From positions 310,001 to 374,000 of the forward strand of contig NZ_MDEB01000001.1 of NCBI RefSeq assembly GCF_002939945.1: DNA of 64,000 nucleotides. Reading direction: 5' to 3'. Origin of the DNA: Xanthomonas arboricola pv. populi. GTDB taxonomy: Bacteria > Pseudomonadota > Gammaproteobacteria > Xanthomonadales > Xanthomonadaceae. The position numbers and the translations under genes are program-made. Positions 6,666-13,743 of the stretch are shown piece after piece (within the stretch, counting starts at the first letter, position 1; the number at the start of each line of letters is the position of its first letter). Under the pieces are notes generated by a model. The model was not told the origin of the DNA, ran no database searches, and worked only from the letters and a program-made list of their open reading frames with translations.

Positions 6666-6883
6666 AGACCATCCCGCAGTGCGGCCCGAACGGCATCTGG
6701 GATCACCTCGGCTATTCGATCAACCGGTGTGCGCGTGGCGGCCGAACCATCACGCGCCCGGACGGATCGGTGGTCGACACCATCACGCGAGCACATGAGC
6801 GCGAGGACGGCTATGCGCGCGAGCTGCGTGCTGGGAAAGCCGAGCTGGCTTCTCATGGCTTCGAGATGGAGGCAGAGGCATGA
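6662..6883 (+). CDS. Small hypothetical prophage protein
   Basis: 73 residues from the ATG in the ATGA overlap (6662). Polar, with NGIWDHLGYSINRCARGGRTI near the start and an acidic helical tail. No motif that I recognise. Coupled on both sides by 4-nt overlaps, so it is very probably translated with its neighbours. Confidence 0.55.
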   Translation: MKTIPQCGPNGIWDHLGYSINRCARGGRTITRPDGSVVDTITRAHEREDGYARELRAGKAELASHGFEMEAEA

Positions 6884-7122
6884 GGGCCCCTGTCAATGTG
6901 CTGGCGGTGATGGATTCTGTGATCGCTGGTGAGCGCGAATGGGGCGCACACGAAGCCGCCAATGCACTAACGAATGTCCGAGCCGCCGTGGCCGAGCTGA
7001 TCGAGGCTGCAAAGCACGGGCGCGAATGGATCGTCGAGGTCGGAGATCGCAAGGGCTTGCCTAATGGCGGAACCCTGCATCGACTTGATGCAGCCCTTAC
7101 CCGCGTCGGCGGTGCCGCATGA
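6880..7122 (+). CDS. Small helical prophage protein
   Basis: 80 residues, starting in the ATGA at 6880-6883. Mostly alpha-helical and Ala-rich (NALTNVRAAVAELIEAAKHG, residues 28-47) with a short beta-like middle (EWIVEVGD). No signal or membrane segment. Unknown family; supported by operon coupling. Confidence 0.55.
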   Translation: MRAPVNVLAVMDSVIAGEREWGAHEAANALTNVRAAVAELIEAAKHGREWIVEVGDRKGLPNGGTLHRLDAALTRVGGAA

Positions 7123-7334
7123 GCGCCGTCATCCCCTTCCCCACCGCTGCGCGCGGCGCTGACATGGTGCGCGACATCGCGCTTGATCGTGGCTACGGCG
7201 CGATCACCGTGGCGCAGCTGGTGCGCACCTTCAATCCCGACAACGTGCGCCCTCTGCGCGTGCAGGCATCGCAGCACGTGCGCGATCGGGACGAGTCAGC
7301 AACCACCTACTTCGACGGCCCGGAGGCTGCGTGA
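7119..7334 (+). CDS. Small hypothetical prophage protein
   Basis: 71 residues, starting in the ATGA at 7119-7122. Begins MSAVIPFPTAARGAD, then a helical segment and a polar C-terminus. The stop shares a base with the next ATG (TGATG at 7332-7336). No recognised domain. Confidence 0.55.
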   Translation: MSAVIPFPTAARGADMVRDIALDRGYGAITVAQLVRTFNPDNVRPLRVQASQHVRDRDESATTYFDGPEAA

Positions 7335-7456
7335 TGGACGAGATGGATGAGAAGGAATTCCAGCGCCACATGCTGCGCGAGGACATTCCGTTCGCGATCG
7401 GCTGCATGGTTGTGGGCGCCATGCTGACGCTGCTGGCACAGGCGGTGTTCTCGTGA
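7334..7456 (+). CDS. 40-residue single-pass membrane peptide
   Basis: ATG at 7334, TGA at 7454-7456. The N-terminus is acidic (MDEMDEKEFQ), followed by one hydrophobic helix at residues 19-39 (PFAIGCMVVGAMLTLLAQAVF). It overlaps neighbours on both sides (TGATG, then GTGA). Together with the next gene it forms a pair of tiny membrane proteins in the early operon; the role is unknown. Confidence 0.55.
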   Translation: MDEMDEKEFQRHMLREDIPFAIGCMVVGAMLTLLAQAVFS

Positions 7457-7707
7457 CCGGCCGCCGCTACACCAGCTTCGTGTGGCTGTGCGTGCTGGTT
7501 GTCGTGCTGGTGGCGTTTGGCTGGCTTGCCTATAGCCGCAACGCCGCTCTGATCGCCCAAGCGCTCCACACGATCGCGTTTTTCCTGGCGCTGCATCTGC
7601 CCGAGAACTGGTTCAACGCCCGTGCGAGCGCGCACCGCGACCAGGTGCAGCCGGCCACCGGTAGCACGCCCGATTTTCCGGAACCGCCGCGCCGCGGCAT
7701 CCGCTGA
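7453..7707 (+). CDS. Small membrane protein, GTG start
   Basis: 84 residues from a GTG in the GTGA overlap at 7453-7456. One clear membrane helix (SFVWLCVLVVVLVAFGWLAY, residues 8-27) and a second weaker one (LIAQALHTIAFFLALHL, 33-49), then a Pro-rich polar tail. Probably an inner-membrane protein made with the preceding 40-residue peptide. No family recognised. Confidence 0.55.
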   Translation: MTGRRYTSFVWLCVLVVVLVAFGWLAYSRNAALIAQALHTIAFFLALHLPENWFNARASAHRDQVQPATGSTPDFPEPPRRGIR

Positions 7708-7745
7708 TCCCCGCCGGTACGCCGGCACCACCGACGAGGTATCCA

Positions 7746-8354
7746 ATGTTTCAGCTCGAAAGGCACGAGGCGTCCATCGCCAACGTCAACCAACGCATCC
7801 AGCGGCACGGCGAAGAGCGCCAGCTGGCCGCCGACATCAAGTTCGTCTTGAGCGTCAGCAACGAAGCGCTCGATTCGTTCGACTCCACGCTGCGGCACGA
7901 CCTGTTCCGCAAGCCGGCGAAGGGCGAGCAGCAGGATCTGCCGCAGATTGGCGGCGATGGCCTGACCGCAGTAAAGCATCCGGCACTGGAGCCGCTGAAG
8001 CTGAGCCACGAGTTCACCGGCTACGAGATGCACCTGGCCGGCCTGCTGGAAGCCGGCGATCCCATCGTCCTGGTCGACGTGAAGCTCAAGCGCTTCGTGA
8101 TCGAGCCGAAGGAAGGCGGCAGCTTGGCGATGTCATTCACCGCCTCGTCTGAGGTAGACCCGCAGGAACTCGCCGAATTGTCGGAGGCGCTGATCCGCGA
8201 AGACGTGCTGTTGTCGCTGATCGCGCCGAAGCGCGCCGGCCAGGCTGCCGAGGATCTGACCGAAGGCGGCGACACCCTGGATGCGCAGGACACCGCGGCA
8301 GCTGCTGCCGAAGCCGCAAGCCTGATCGACGCCGGCAAGAAGGTGGCGGCATGA
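7746..8354 (+). CDS. Conserved-looking phage protein of unknown function
   Basis: 202 residues, ATG at 7746 with GAGG upstream after a 38-bp gap. Soluble mixed alpha/beta protein: an acidic helical N-terminal half, a beta-rich middle (IVLVDVKLKRFVIEP, 106-120), then an Ala-rich tail. It is followed by KTSC and recombination genes, so a DNA-metabolism role is plausible. I know similar-length neighbours of annealing genes in other phages but cannot name a family. Confidence 0.6.
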   Translation: MFQLERHEASIANVNQRIQRHGEERQLAADIKFVLSVSNEALDSFDSTLRHDLFRKPAKGEQQDLPQIGGDGLTAVKHPALEPLKLSHEFTGYEMHLAGLLEAGDPIVLVDVKLKRFVIEPKEGGSLAMSFTASSEVDPQELAELSEALIREDVLLSLIAPKRAGQAAEDLTEGGDTLDAQDTAAAAAEAASLIDAGKKVAA

Positions 8355-8629
8355 ACGCGCCCGTCCGCATCCCGCTGATTGACGTGGAAAGCCGCCAGAT
8401 CGCGGCGATCGGCCACGACGCCGCCAGCCAGACACTGGCCGTGCGCTTCAAAAATTGGAAAGGCGAGATCACCTCGCTCTACCACTACGACAACGTCACC
8501 GCTGAGGACTATGCCGCGCTGCAAGCAGCGGAGTCGAAGGGCGGCCACTTCAACAAGGTGATCAAGGCCGACCCGGTGCGCTGGCCCTACCGCAAGGTCG
8601 AAGACCGCCCGCTTTCCGACGCGGCCTGA
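8351..8629 (+). CDS. KTSC domain protein
   Basis: 92 residues, ATGA overlap with the previous gene. Residues 18-80 fit the KTSC domain: IAAIGHD, LAVRFKNWKGEI, YHYDNVTAEDYAALQAAESKGGHFNKVIK, then WPYRK. The SKG core and the F-N-x-x-I that follows are the diagnostic parts. KTSC proteins are small, common in phages and mobile elements, often near recombination genes, and functionally uncharacterised. It is the last gene before the 560-nt non-coding block. Confidence 0.75.
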   Translation: MNAPVRIPLIDVESRQIAAIGHDAASQTLAVRFKNWKGEITSLYHYDNVTAEDYAALQAAESKGGHFNKVIKADPVRWPYRKVEDRPLSDAA

Positions 8630-9192
8630 TCCCAAACCCTGATCCGTGGCAGGTGTCCACGGACGCGATCGCACCGCGCATTGACTCTCGAAGGTCAGAC
8701 GTTAAAGGCAGGAAGGGAACCGCACGCACCGCCGATATGTGCGCGAGAAGGAGCGGGAGGCCACAAGCCTATGCAGCCGGGAAAGACCGGCCCCAGCGAA
8801 AACTCATGGGTGAACGAGTGGTGCGGATGCAACGCCGCTGACCGCCGGGAAAGACCGGCCTCTATCCATAGCGGAGCGGCTTGCGATCAACGAGCGTCCA
8901 TGTCTTGCGTATCGAAGACCAGGCCGCTCCGCTATGGAGGGAATGCGCAGGCTGATGCGCAGCAGGACGGAATGCCGCAGAACAAGTGCGCGGCTGCCGT
9001 AGATCGTACTGGCGGAACGCTTCGGCTAATCCGCGCAAGCACGGGATGAGTGCCAACCCGTATGCCGGAGATCAGCACCGGCCCCTCCACCACACCCCAA
9101 CGCGTAGGGCGCGAGCGAGCCCAGCGTGGCCCCGGCTTGACGGGGCACCTCATTCCCACCTCGCCGGAACCGCCGGCTGGAGCAATCACGCA
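8630..9192 (+). ncRNA. Hairpin-rich non-coding block inside the operon
   Basis: No convincing gene in 563 nt. It holds a perfect 15-bp inverted repeat, CCATAGCGGAGCGGC (8866-8880) and GCCGCTCCGCTATGG (8923-8937), with a 42-nt loop. A 17-bp direct repeat occurs at 8776-8792 and 8844-8860, each copy itself a hairpin (GCCGG, GAAAGA loop, CCGGC). More stems: TCCGTGG/CCACGGA (8643-8663), GCCGG/CCGGC (9064-9082 and 9163-9177) and GCCCCG/CGGGGC (9129-9146). The last stem ends just before the GGAG of the next gene. It may be a structured leader or an independent RNA. Confidence 0.4.
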
Positions 9193-10155
9193 ATGAACGC
9201 ACAAGTACAAGAAGGCCAGCTCGTCCCCGAGGAAGGCATGGCCGCCATGATCAGCCGCTCGGAGATCGAGCAGCAGATCTCCACCGCACGCCGATTCCCG
9301 CGCTCGCTCAAGCGCTTCCGCGACGAGGCCATCCAGATGGTCACGCTGAGCCAGAGCATCGCCGAGCAGTGCGTCTACGCCTTGCCCCGCGACGGCAAGA
9401 CGATCGAGGGTCCATCCGCACGCTTTGCTGAGATCGTCGCCTCTGCATGGGGCAACAACCGTGCAGGCGCACGCGTCATCGACGACAAGGGTGAGTTCAT
9501 CACCGCGCAGGGCGTGTTCCATGACCTGGAGCGCAACGTGGCGATCACCTACGAGGTGCAGCGCCGGATCGTGGACCGTCAGGGGCGCCGCTTCAAGGCC
9601 GACATGATCGGTGTGACGGCAAACGCTGCCTGTTCGATCGCGCTGCGCAACGCGGTGCTCAAGGGTGTGCCGAAAGCGTTCTGGGAGGACATGTACGTCG
9701 AGGCCCGCAAGGTGATCATGGGCGACATCAAGACCTTGGCGAACCGCCGCGCCGATGCGCTGGCGCACTTCCAGCGGTTCGGGGTCACGGCCGAGCAGGT
9801 CTGCGCCAAGCTGGAAGTGCCAGGCATCGAGGATATCGGCCTGGAACATCTGGTTCTGCTGCGCGGCATCGTGACCGCGATCAAGGAAGGCGACACGACT
9901 CCGGAGGATGCCTTCGCAGGCACCGCGACCGCGACCTCGCAGAAGCCCGCCGGCTACACCCCAGAGGCGTTTACGGCTTCCATGAAGACGTGGAGCGCGG
10001 CGATTGAGGCTGGCAAGAAGTCTGCTGCTGAAATTATTGCGATGGCCGAAACCAAGGGCGCTTTGACTGCGGAACAACGCGCAGCAATCCACGCGTGCGA
10101 GAAGCCGGCCGATGCCGGCACCCAGACCGCCGAAGCAACCGGAGATCAAGCATGA
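9193..10155 (+). CDS. Phage recombination-associated protein, ssDNA-annealing candidate
   Basis: 320 residues from the ATG at 9193 (GGAG at 9179-9182); the open frame reaches farther left, but the protein-like sequence begins here. The core (about 20-250) has RFPRSLKRF, YALPRDGKTIEGPSARFAEI (about 63-82) and DMIGVTANAACSIALRNAVLKGVPK. This conserved phage family commonly lies beside nuclease genes. The C-terminus is helical and Ala-rich. It overlaps the YqaJ exonuclease gene by 4 nt; paired exonuclease and annealing genes are the rule in phage recombination, so a RecT-like role is inferred. No annealing-fold motif can be proven by eye. Confidence 0.6.
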   Translation: MNAQVQEGQLVPEEGMAAMISRSEIEQQISTARRFPRSLKRFRDEAIQMVTLSQSIAEQCVYALPRDGKTIEGPSARFAEIVASAWGNNRAGARVIDDKGEFITAQGVFHDLERNVAITYEVQRRIVDRQGRRFKADMIGVTANAACSIALRNAVLKGVPKAFWEDMYVEARKVIMGDIKTLANRRADALAHFQRFGVTAEQVCAKLEVPGIEDIGLEHLVLLRGIVTAIKEGDTTPEDAFAGTATATSQKPAGYTPEAFTASMKTWSAAIEAGKKSAAEIIAMAETKGALTAEQRAAIHACEKPADAGTQTAEATGDQA

Positions 10156-11909
10156 AGATGGTCAACCTGATCCAGGGCACGCCGGAATGGCATGCCCACC
10201 GCGCCAACCACCTCAACGCGAGCGAAGCGCCGGTGATGCTGGGCGAGTTTCCCTCCGTCACCCGCAGCGAATTGCTGAAGGTCCGCGCTACCGGCGTTGA
10301 ATCGGAGATCAGCTGGTTCCTGCAGCAGATCTTCGACGACGGCCATCGCTTCGAGGCGCTTGCGCGTCCGCTGGCAGAGGCGATTGTGGGCGAAGACCTT
10401 TACCCGTGCGTCGGCGTGGATGGAAAGCTATCCGCGTCGTTTGACGGACTCACGCTGCTGGGCGACGTGCTTTTCGAGCACAAGATGTTGAACGCCACGC
10501 TGCGCGCGTGCATGACGGACGGCTGCACCGGCACCGATCTACCGATCTATCACCAGATCCAGATGGAACAGCAGCTGATGGTATCCGGCGCCGAACGGGT
10601 ACTTTTCATGACGTCGGAATGGGACGCCGATGGCAACTTGATCGAAGAGCGTCACTGCTGGTACGTGCCCAACCTCGAACTGCGTGAGCGCATCGTGGCT
10701 GGCTGGGAGCAATTCGAGCGGGATGTCTGCGGCTACGAGGACAAGCCGCTGCCGGCGCCTGTCGTCGGCCGTGCCCCGCAGCATCTTCCGGCCCTGCATA
10801 TCGCGGTCACCGGCATGGTGACGGCGTCCAATCTGGCCGAGTTCCGTGGCTCGGCGATGTCTGTGCTTTCGCGCATCAACCGCGATCTGCAGACGGATGA
10901 GGACTTCGCCGACGCCGAGCAGACTGTGAAGTGGTGCAAGGGCGTGGAGGAGCGGCTGGAAGCGACGAAGCAGCAGATCCTCGGCCAGACCGCAGACATC
11001 GACGCGGTGTTCCGGACGATGGATGACGTCGCGGCCGAAGCGCGCCGCGTGCGCCTGGAGCTCGACAAGCTGGTCAAGGTCGAGAAGGACAATCGCCGCA
11101 CCCAGATCGTCGCCAACGGCGTGCAGTCAGTGCGGGATCACTACGCGTCCATCAATGCGGGACTCGATGCGCATGCGCTGGCGGTACCGGCTTCGCTGCA
11201 GGCCGACATCGGCGCGGTGATCAAGGGCAAGAAGTCGATCAGCAGCATGCAGGATGCCGTCGGTACCGCTGCAGCAAACGCCAAGATCGCCGCCAGCCAG
11301 CAGGCCGAGCGTGTGCGCGCCAACGTGCGCGTGCTGGAAATGGAGATGGGCACCTTCGCCGGCCTGTTCCATGACCGAGTGCAGTTGTGCGCCACGAAGT
11401 CGCCGGAGGATCTGCGAAACCTGATCACCGCGCGCATCACCGAACAGCAGCGCGTCGATGAGCAGCGCCTGGAAGCGCAGCGCGAGAAGATCCGCAAGGA
11501 AGAAGCGGACAAGCTGGCGCACGAACAGCAGGAACGCGAGGAAGCACAGCGCCGCGCCGATGCACTGGCCGAGTTGCAACGTCGTGCTGCCGCTGCGCCT
11601 GCGCCCGCCCCGGTCACTGCTGCGCCAGCCGCCCCCGCCCCGGCGGTTGTGTCGGCGCCGGCACCGGTAGCGAGCGCGTCGGCTGCATCGGCAAAGGCCC
11701 CCGCCGTGCGCATCAAGCTCGGCGACATCAACGCGAAGATCGCACCGCTGACGATCACCGCCGATGGCCTGGCACAGCTGGGCTTCCTGCCGGTGACCAT
11801 CGAGCGCGCCTCGAAGCTGTACGACGCGGCGGAACTGCCGGCCATGTTCACCGCCATGCAGCAGGTCTTCGCCCGCGCGGCCACGGCCAGCTACCAGCAG
11901 GCCGCGTGA
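10152..11909 (+). CDS. YqaJ-type viral exonuclease with long coiled-coil C-terminus
   Basis: 585 residues, ATG in the ATGA at 10152. Residues 1-200 are a YqaJ/lambda-exo-type PD-(D/E)XK nuclease: GTPEWHAHR (9-17), NASEAPVMLG, catalytic Asp98 in FDGL, E109-x-K111 in FEHK, and a Gln-rich helix (YHQIQMEQQ). This would resect double-stranded ends for strand annealing with the partner upstream. Usual YqaJ proteins have about 200-330 residues. Here a further 380 residues add long charged helices (about 230-470), an Ala/Pro-rich linker (about 480-530) and a small folded end. The extension may bind partners or DNA. Confidence 0.82.
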   Translation: MKMVNLIQGTPEWHAHRANHLNASEAPVMLGEFPSVTRSELLKVRATGVESEISWFLQQIFDDGHRFEALARPLAEAIVGEDLYPCVGVDGKLSASFDGLTLLGDVLFEHKMLNATLRACMTDGCTGTDLPIYHQIQMEQQLMVSGAERVLFMTSEWDADGNLIEERHCWYVPNLELRERIVAGWEQFERDVCGYEDKPLPAPVVGRAPQHLPALHIAVTGMVTASNLAEFRGSAMSVLSRINRDLQTDEDFADAEQTVKWCKGVEERLEATKQQILGQTADIDAVFRTMDDVAAEARRVRLELDKLVKVEKDNRRTQIVANGVQSVRDHYASINAGLDAHALAVPASLQADIGAVIKGKKSISSMQDAVGTAAANAKIAASQQAERVRANVRVLEMEMGTFAGLFHDRVQLCATKSPEDLRNLITARITEQQRVDEQRLEAQREKIRKEEADKLAHEQQEREEAQRRADALAELQRRAAAAPAPAPVTAAPAAPAPAVVSAPAPVASASAASAKAPAVRIKLGDINAKIAPLTITADGLAQLGFLPVTIERASKLYDAAELPAMFTAMQQVFARAATASYQQAA

Positions 11910-12136
11910 TGTTGCGCACCTGCACGAGCTGCACGCGCAGCCTGGATGAAGCCGAGTTCCCGATGCAGAACGGCCGCGTGCTCAACGTCTGTGTGCTCTG
12001 CCGCAACGACATCAAGCGGGCGCAGACCAGGCTCGCACCGATCCGCCGTGATCCCGAACAGATCCGGCTCAACAACGTCGCTGCGCTGTGGCATGGCCCG
12101 GTGCAGCGCGCTCAGCCACTGAGGTATGTCGCATGA
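11909..12136 (+). CDS. Four-cysteine zinc-ribbon-like small protein
   Basis: 75 residues from the ATG at 11909 (TGATG with the exonuclease stop; a GTG at 11906 would add one residue). CTSC near residue 5 and CVLC near residue 28 give a C-x2-C ... C-x2-C arrangement typical of a small zinc ribbon; the rest is basic. It may bind nucleic acid. No named family, but similar four-Cys proteins are common in phage early regions. Confidence 0.6.
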   Translation: MLRTCTSCTRSLDEAEFPMQNGRVLNVCVLCRNDIKRAQTRLAPIRRDPEQIRLNNVAALWHGPVQRAQPLRYVA

Positions 12137-13074
12137 CCCACCTATCCGATGAGCAGATGAGCGTTGCCCTGTTCGGGATCCCGAAGGATGCGCAGCCGAG
12201 CTGGACTCCGGTTGCACTACCGCAAGGTCGTCAGCAGTTACCGCCGTGGGCAAAGGGCCTGCACGTAGACCTCATGCTCCAGTACGGCAACTCGCCCCAC
12301 TTCAAACTGAAGTGCGATCGCTCGCTGCGCGACTGGGAGCACAAAACCTTCGTGAAGGAAGGCGACCGTTACATGGCGGTGAGCGAGGACGGCCGCGCCG
12401 AGGTCTACTACCAGGGCGGTGCGCTGACGATGGAGAAGCTGCGCCGGTTCCGGACTGAGGACGGCCGGCTCTGGCAGGCACGGCCCAATCGTCCTGGTGC
12501 TTCGAACATCATCCGCACGCCCGAGGACTGGGAAAACCTATTTGCCCCCGGCGAGTGGATCGAGGTCGATCGATTAGCCACACGGCAAGAGCGCGGCTTC
12601 GCCGGCGCGCACATCGACATCCTGCTGGACGACGGCCGTGAGGCGACGCTGCGCGGCCCGTGGCATGGTCCGTGCCCCCCTGGCTTTGTCGAGGCTGGCT
12701 ACGTAGATACCTCTGACCAGCGCGAAGGCAACTGGTGGCGCGGTAGGCCGTGGCACATGCGCGGCGGCATCGGCGGCCTGTTCCTCGCAGAAGCCACGTT
12801 CTTACCGATCTTCGCCACCTACGCCCCTCACATGTTTCTGGCGCATGTCGACATGGGTAGGGGCAAGCGACTGGAAGCGTATCTCGACGAATGGGGCGAG
12901 CCGAAAGCCTGGATGCAGGCCCGGGAGCGATACGCCAAGAAGCTGGCCGCCTTCCAGGCTACGCCAGCGGCCGAGCGCCCGCCGCATGTGCTGTGCAACT
13001 TCCCGAAGGTGTGCGGCGGCAAGCAACATTGTGCCGTCGCCGAGTGCAACCACTGCACGAGGAACGCCGCATGA
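12133..13074 (+). CDS. Hypothetical phage protein with Cys-rich C-terminus
   Basis: 313 residues from the ATG in the ATGA at 12133. Soluble, Trp-rich and mixed alpha/beta, with an early Trp/Gly region (LPPWAKGLHVDLML) and PWHGPCPPGF in the middle. The last 25 residues contain CNFPKVCGGKQHCAVAECNHC, five cysteines that could bind zinc. No family recognised. It lies between exonuclease and methyltransferase genes and is coupled to both neighbours. Confidence 0.6.
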   Translation: MTHLSDEQMSVALFGIPKDAQPSWTPVALPQGRQQLPPWAKGLHVDLMLQYGNSPHFKLKCDRSLRDWEHKTFVKEGDRYMAVSEDGRAEVYYQGGALTMEKLRRFRTEDGRLWQARPNRPGASNIIRTPEDWENLFAPGEWIEVDRLATRQERGFAGAHIDILLDDGREATLRGPWHGPCPPGFVEAGYVDTSDQREGNWWRGRPWHMRGGIGGLFLAEATFLPIFATYAPHMFLAHVDMGRGKRLEAYLDEWGEPKAWMQARERYAKKLAAFQATPAAERPPHVLCNFPKVCGGKQHCAVAECNHCTRNAA

Positions 13075-13328
13075 TCCGCCACCTCGCCCGCCGCGCGCCG
13101 AAGCGCAAACGCGGCCTGTGCTGGGGCCGCACGCCCAACGACAACGGCACCGTCGTGACGTGGCAGCTGTTCCGCCGCGATCACCGCGGCGCGCTGCACA
13201 TGTCCTCGCTGCAATTCACCTACGCCGAACCGCGCGCCTATATCGCGCAGCGCCTGCGCAACGCGCGCCGGAAGCTGCGTGACCGCGTGGACGAGATCGA
13301 CCTGGCCGCTATGGGAGTTGCCGCGTAA
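13071..13328 (+). CDS. Small basic prophage protein
   Basis: 85 residues, ATG in the ATGA at 13071. The N-terminus is strongly basic (RHLARRAPKRKRG), then a beta-like segment (TVVTWQLFRRDHRG) and a helical basic C-terminus. Likely nucleic-acid binding by composition only. Its stop shares one base with the next ATG. Confidence 0.5.
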   Translation: MIRHLARRAPKRKRGLCWGRTPNDNGTVVTWQLFRRDHRGALHMSSLQFTYAEPRAYIAQRLRNARRKLRDRVDEIDLAAMGVAA

Positions 13329-13591
13329 TGGACGAAATCAAAAAGGCCGAGCAACTGGGATATTCCAAGGGTTATGCGGCCGGCAAGAAAAGGCGGGCAC
13401 GCGAGATCTCTTCGGAAGCATCAGCCAAGCATCAGCAGGCGCGATTCGACCGCTTCCTATGCGCCGCCATCACCGGACTTCTCGGCGGGAAGGGCCCTTG
13501 GCAAAGCGGCGGCGTCCCTGACAAAAGTCCGAAGGACTACGCCACCACCGCTGCTTTAATCGCCCGCGAACTGATGAGTAAGGCACCATGA
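13328..13591 (+). CDS. Small hypothetical prophage protein
   Basis: 87 residues, starting on the last base of the previous stop. A basic helical N-terminal half (KKAEQLGYSKGYAAGKKRR) is followed by a Gly-rich turn and a short helix. No recognised motif. Coupled to the next 51-residue gene by ATGA at 13588. Confidence 0.5.
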   Translation: MDEIKKAEQLGYSKGYAAGKKRRAREISSEASAKHQQARFDRFLCAAITGLLGGKGPWQSGGVPDKSPKDYATTAALIARELMSKAP

Positions 13592-13743
13592 CCATGCATC
13601 CGAATGATCGCCTCGCCGCGCTGGAGTGGGCACTGGCCCGCGCACGCGACGCCGGCAAGACCGAAGAGCTGGTGCGGCTGACGCACGTGCCGGCCCTGCA
13701 GGAACTGCGCGACGAAGCGCAACGGGAGGCGCGCGGTGGCTGA
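13588..13743 (+). CDS. 51-residue helical protein
   Basis: ATG at 13588 in the ATGA overlap, TGA at 13741-13743, overlapping the methyltransferase start by 8 nt. Almost entirely alpha-helical and charged (LAALEWALARARDAGK, then LQELRDEAQREARG). The coupling and coding-like composition support it. Function unknown. Confidence 0.5.
   Translation: MTMHPNDRLAALEWALARARDAGKTEELVRLTHVPALQELRDEAQREARGG

Noticed and set aside
8653-9049. Small open frames (62 and 122 codons) in the gap before the recombination gene
   Set aside because: They run through the inverted and direct repeats, lack ribosome-binding sites and have Arg/Ser/Pro-rich products; the region is better described as non-coding.
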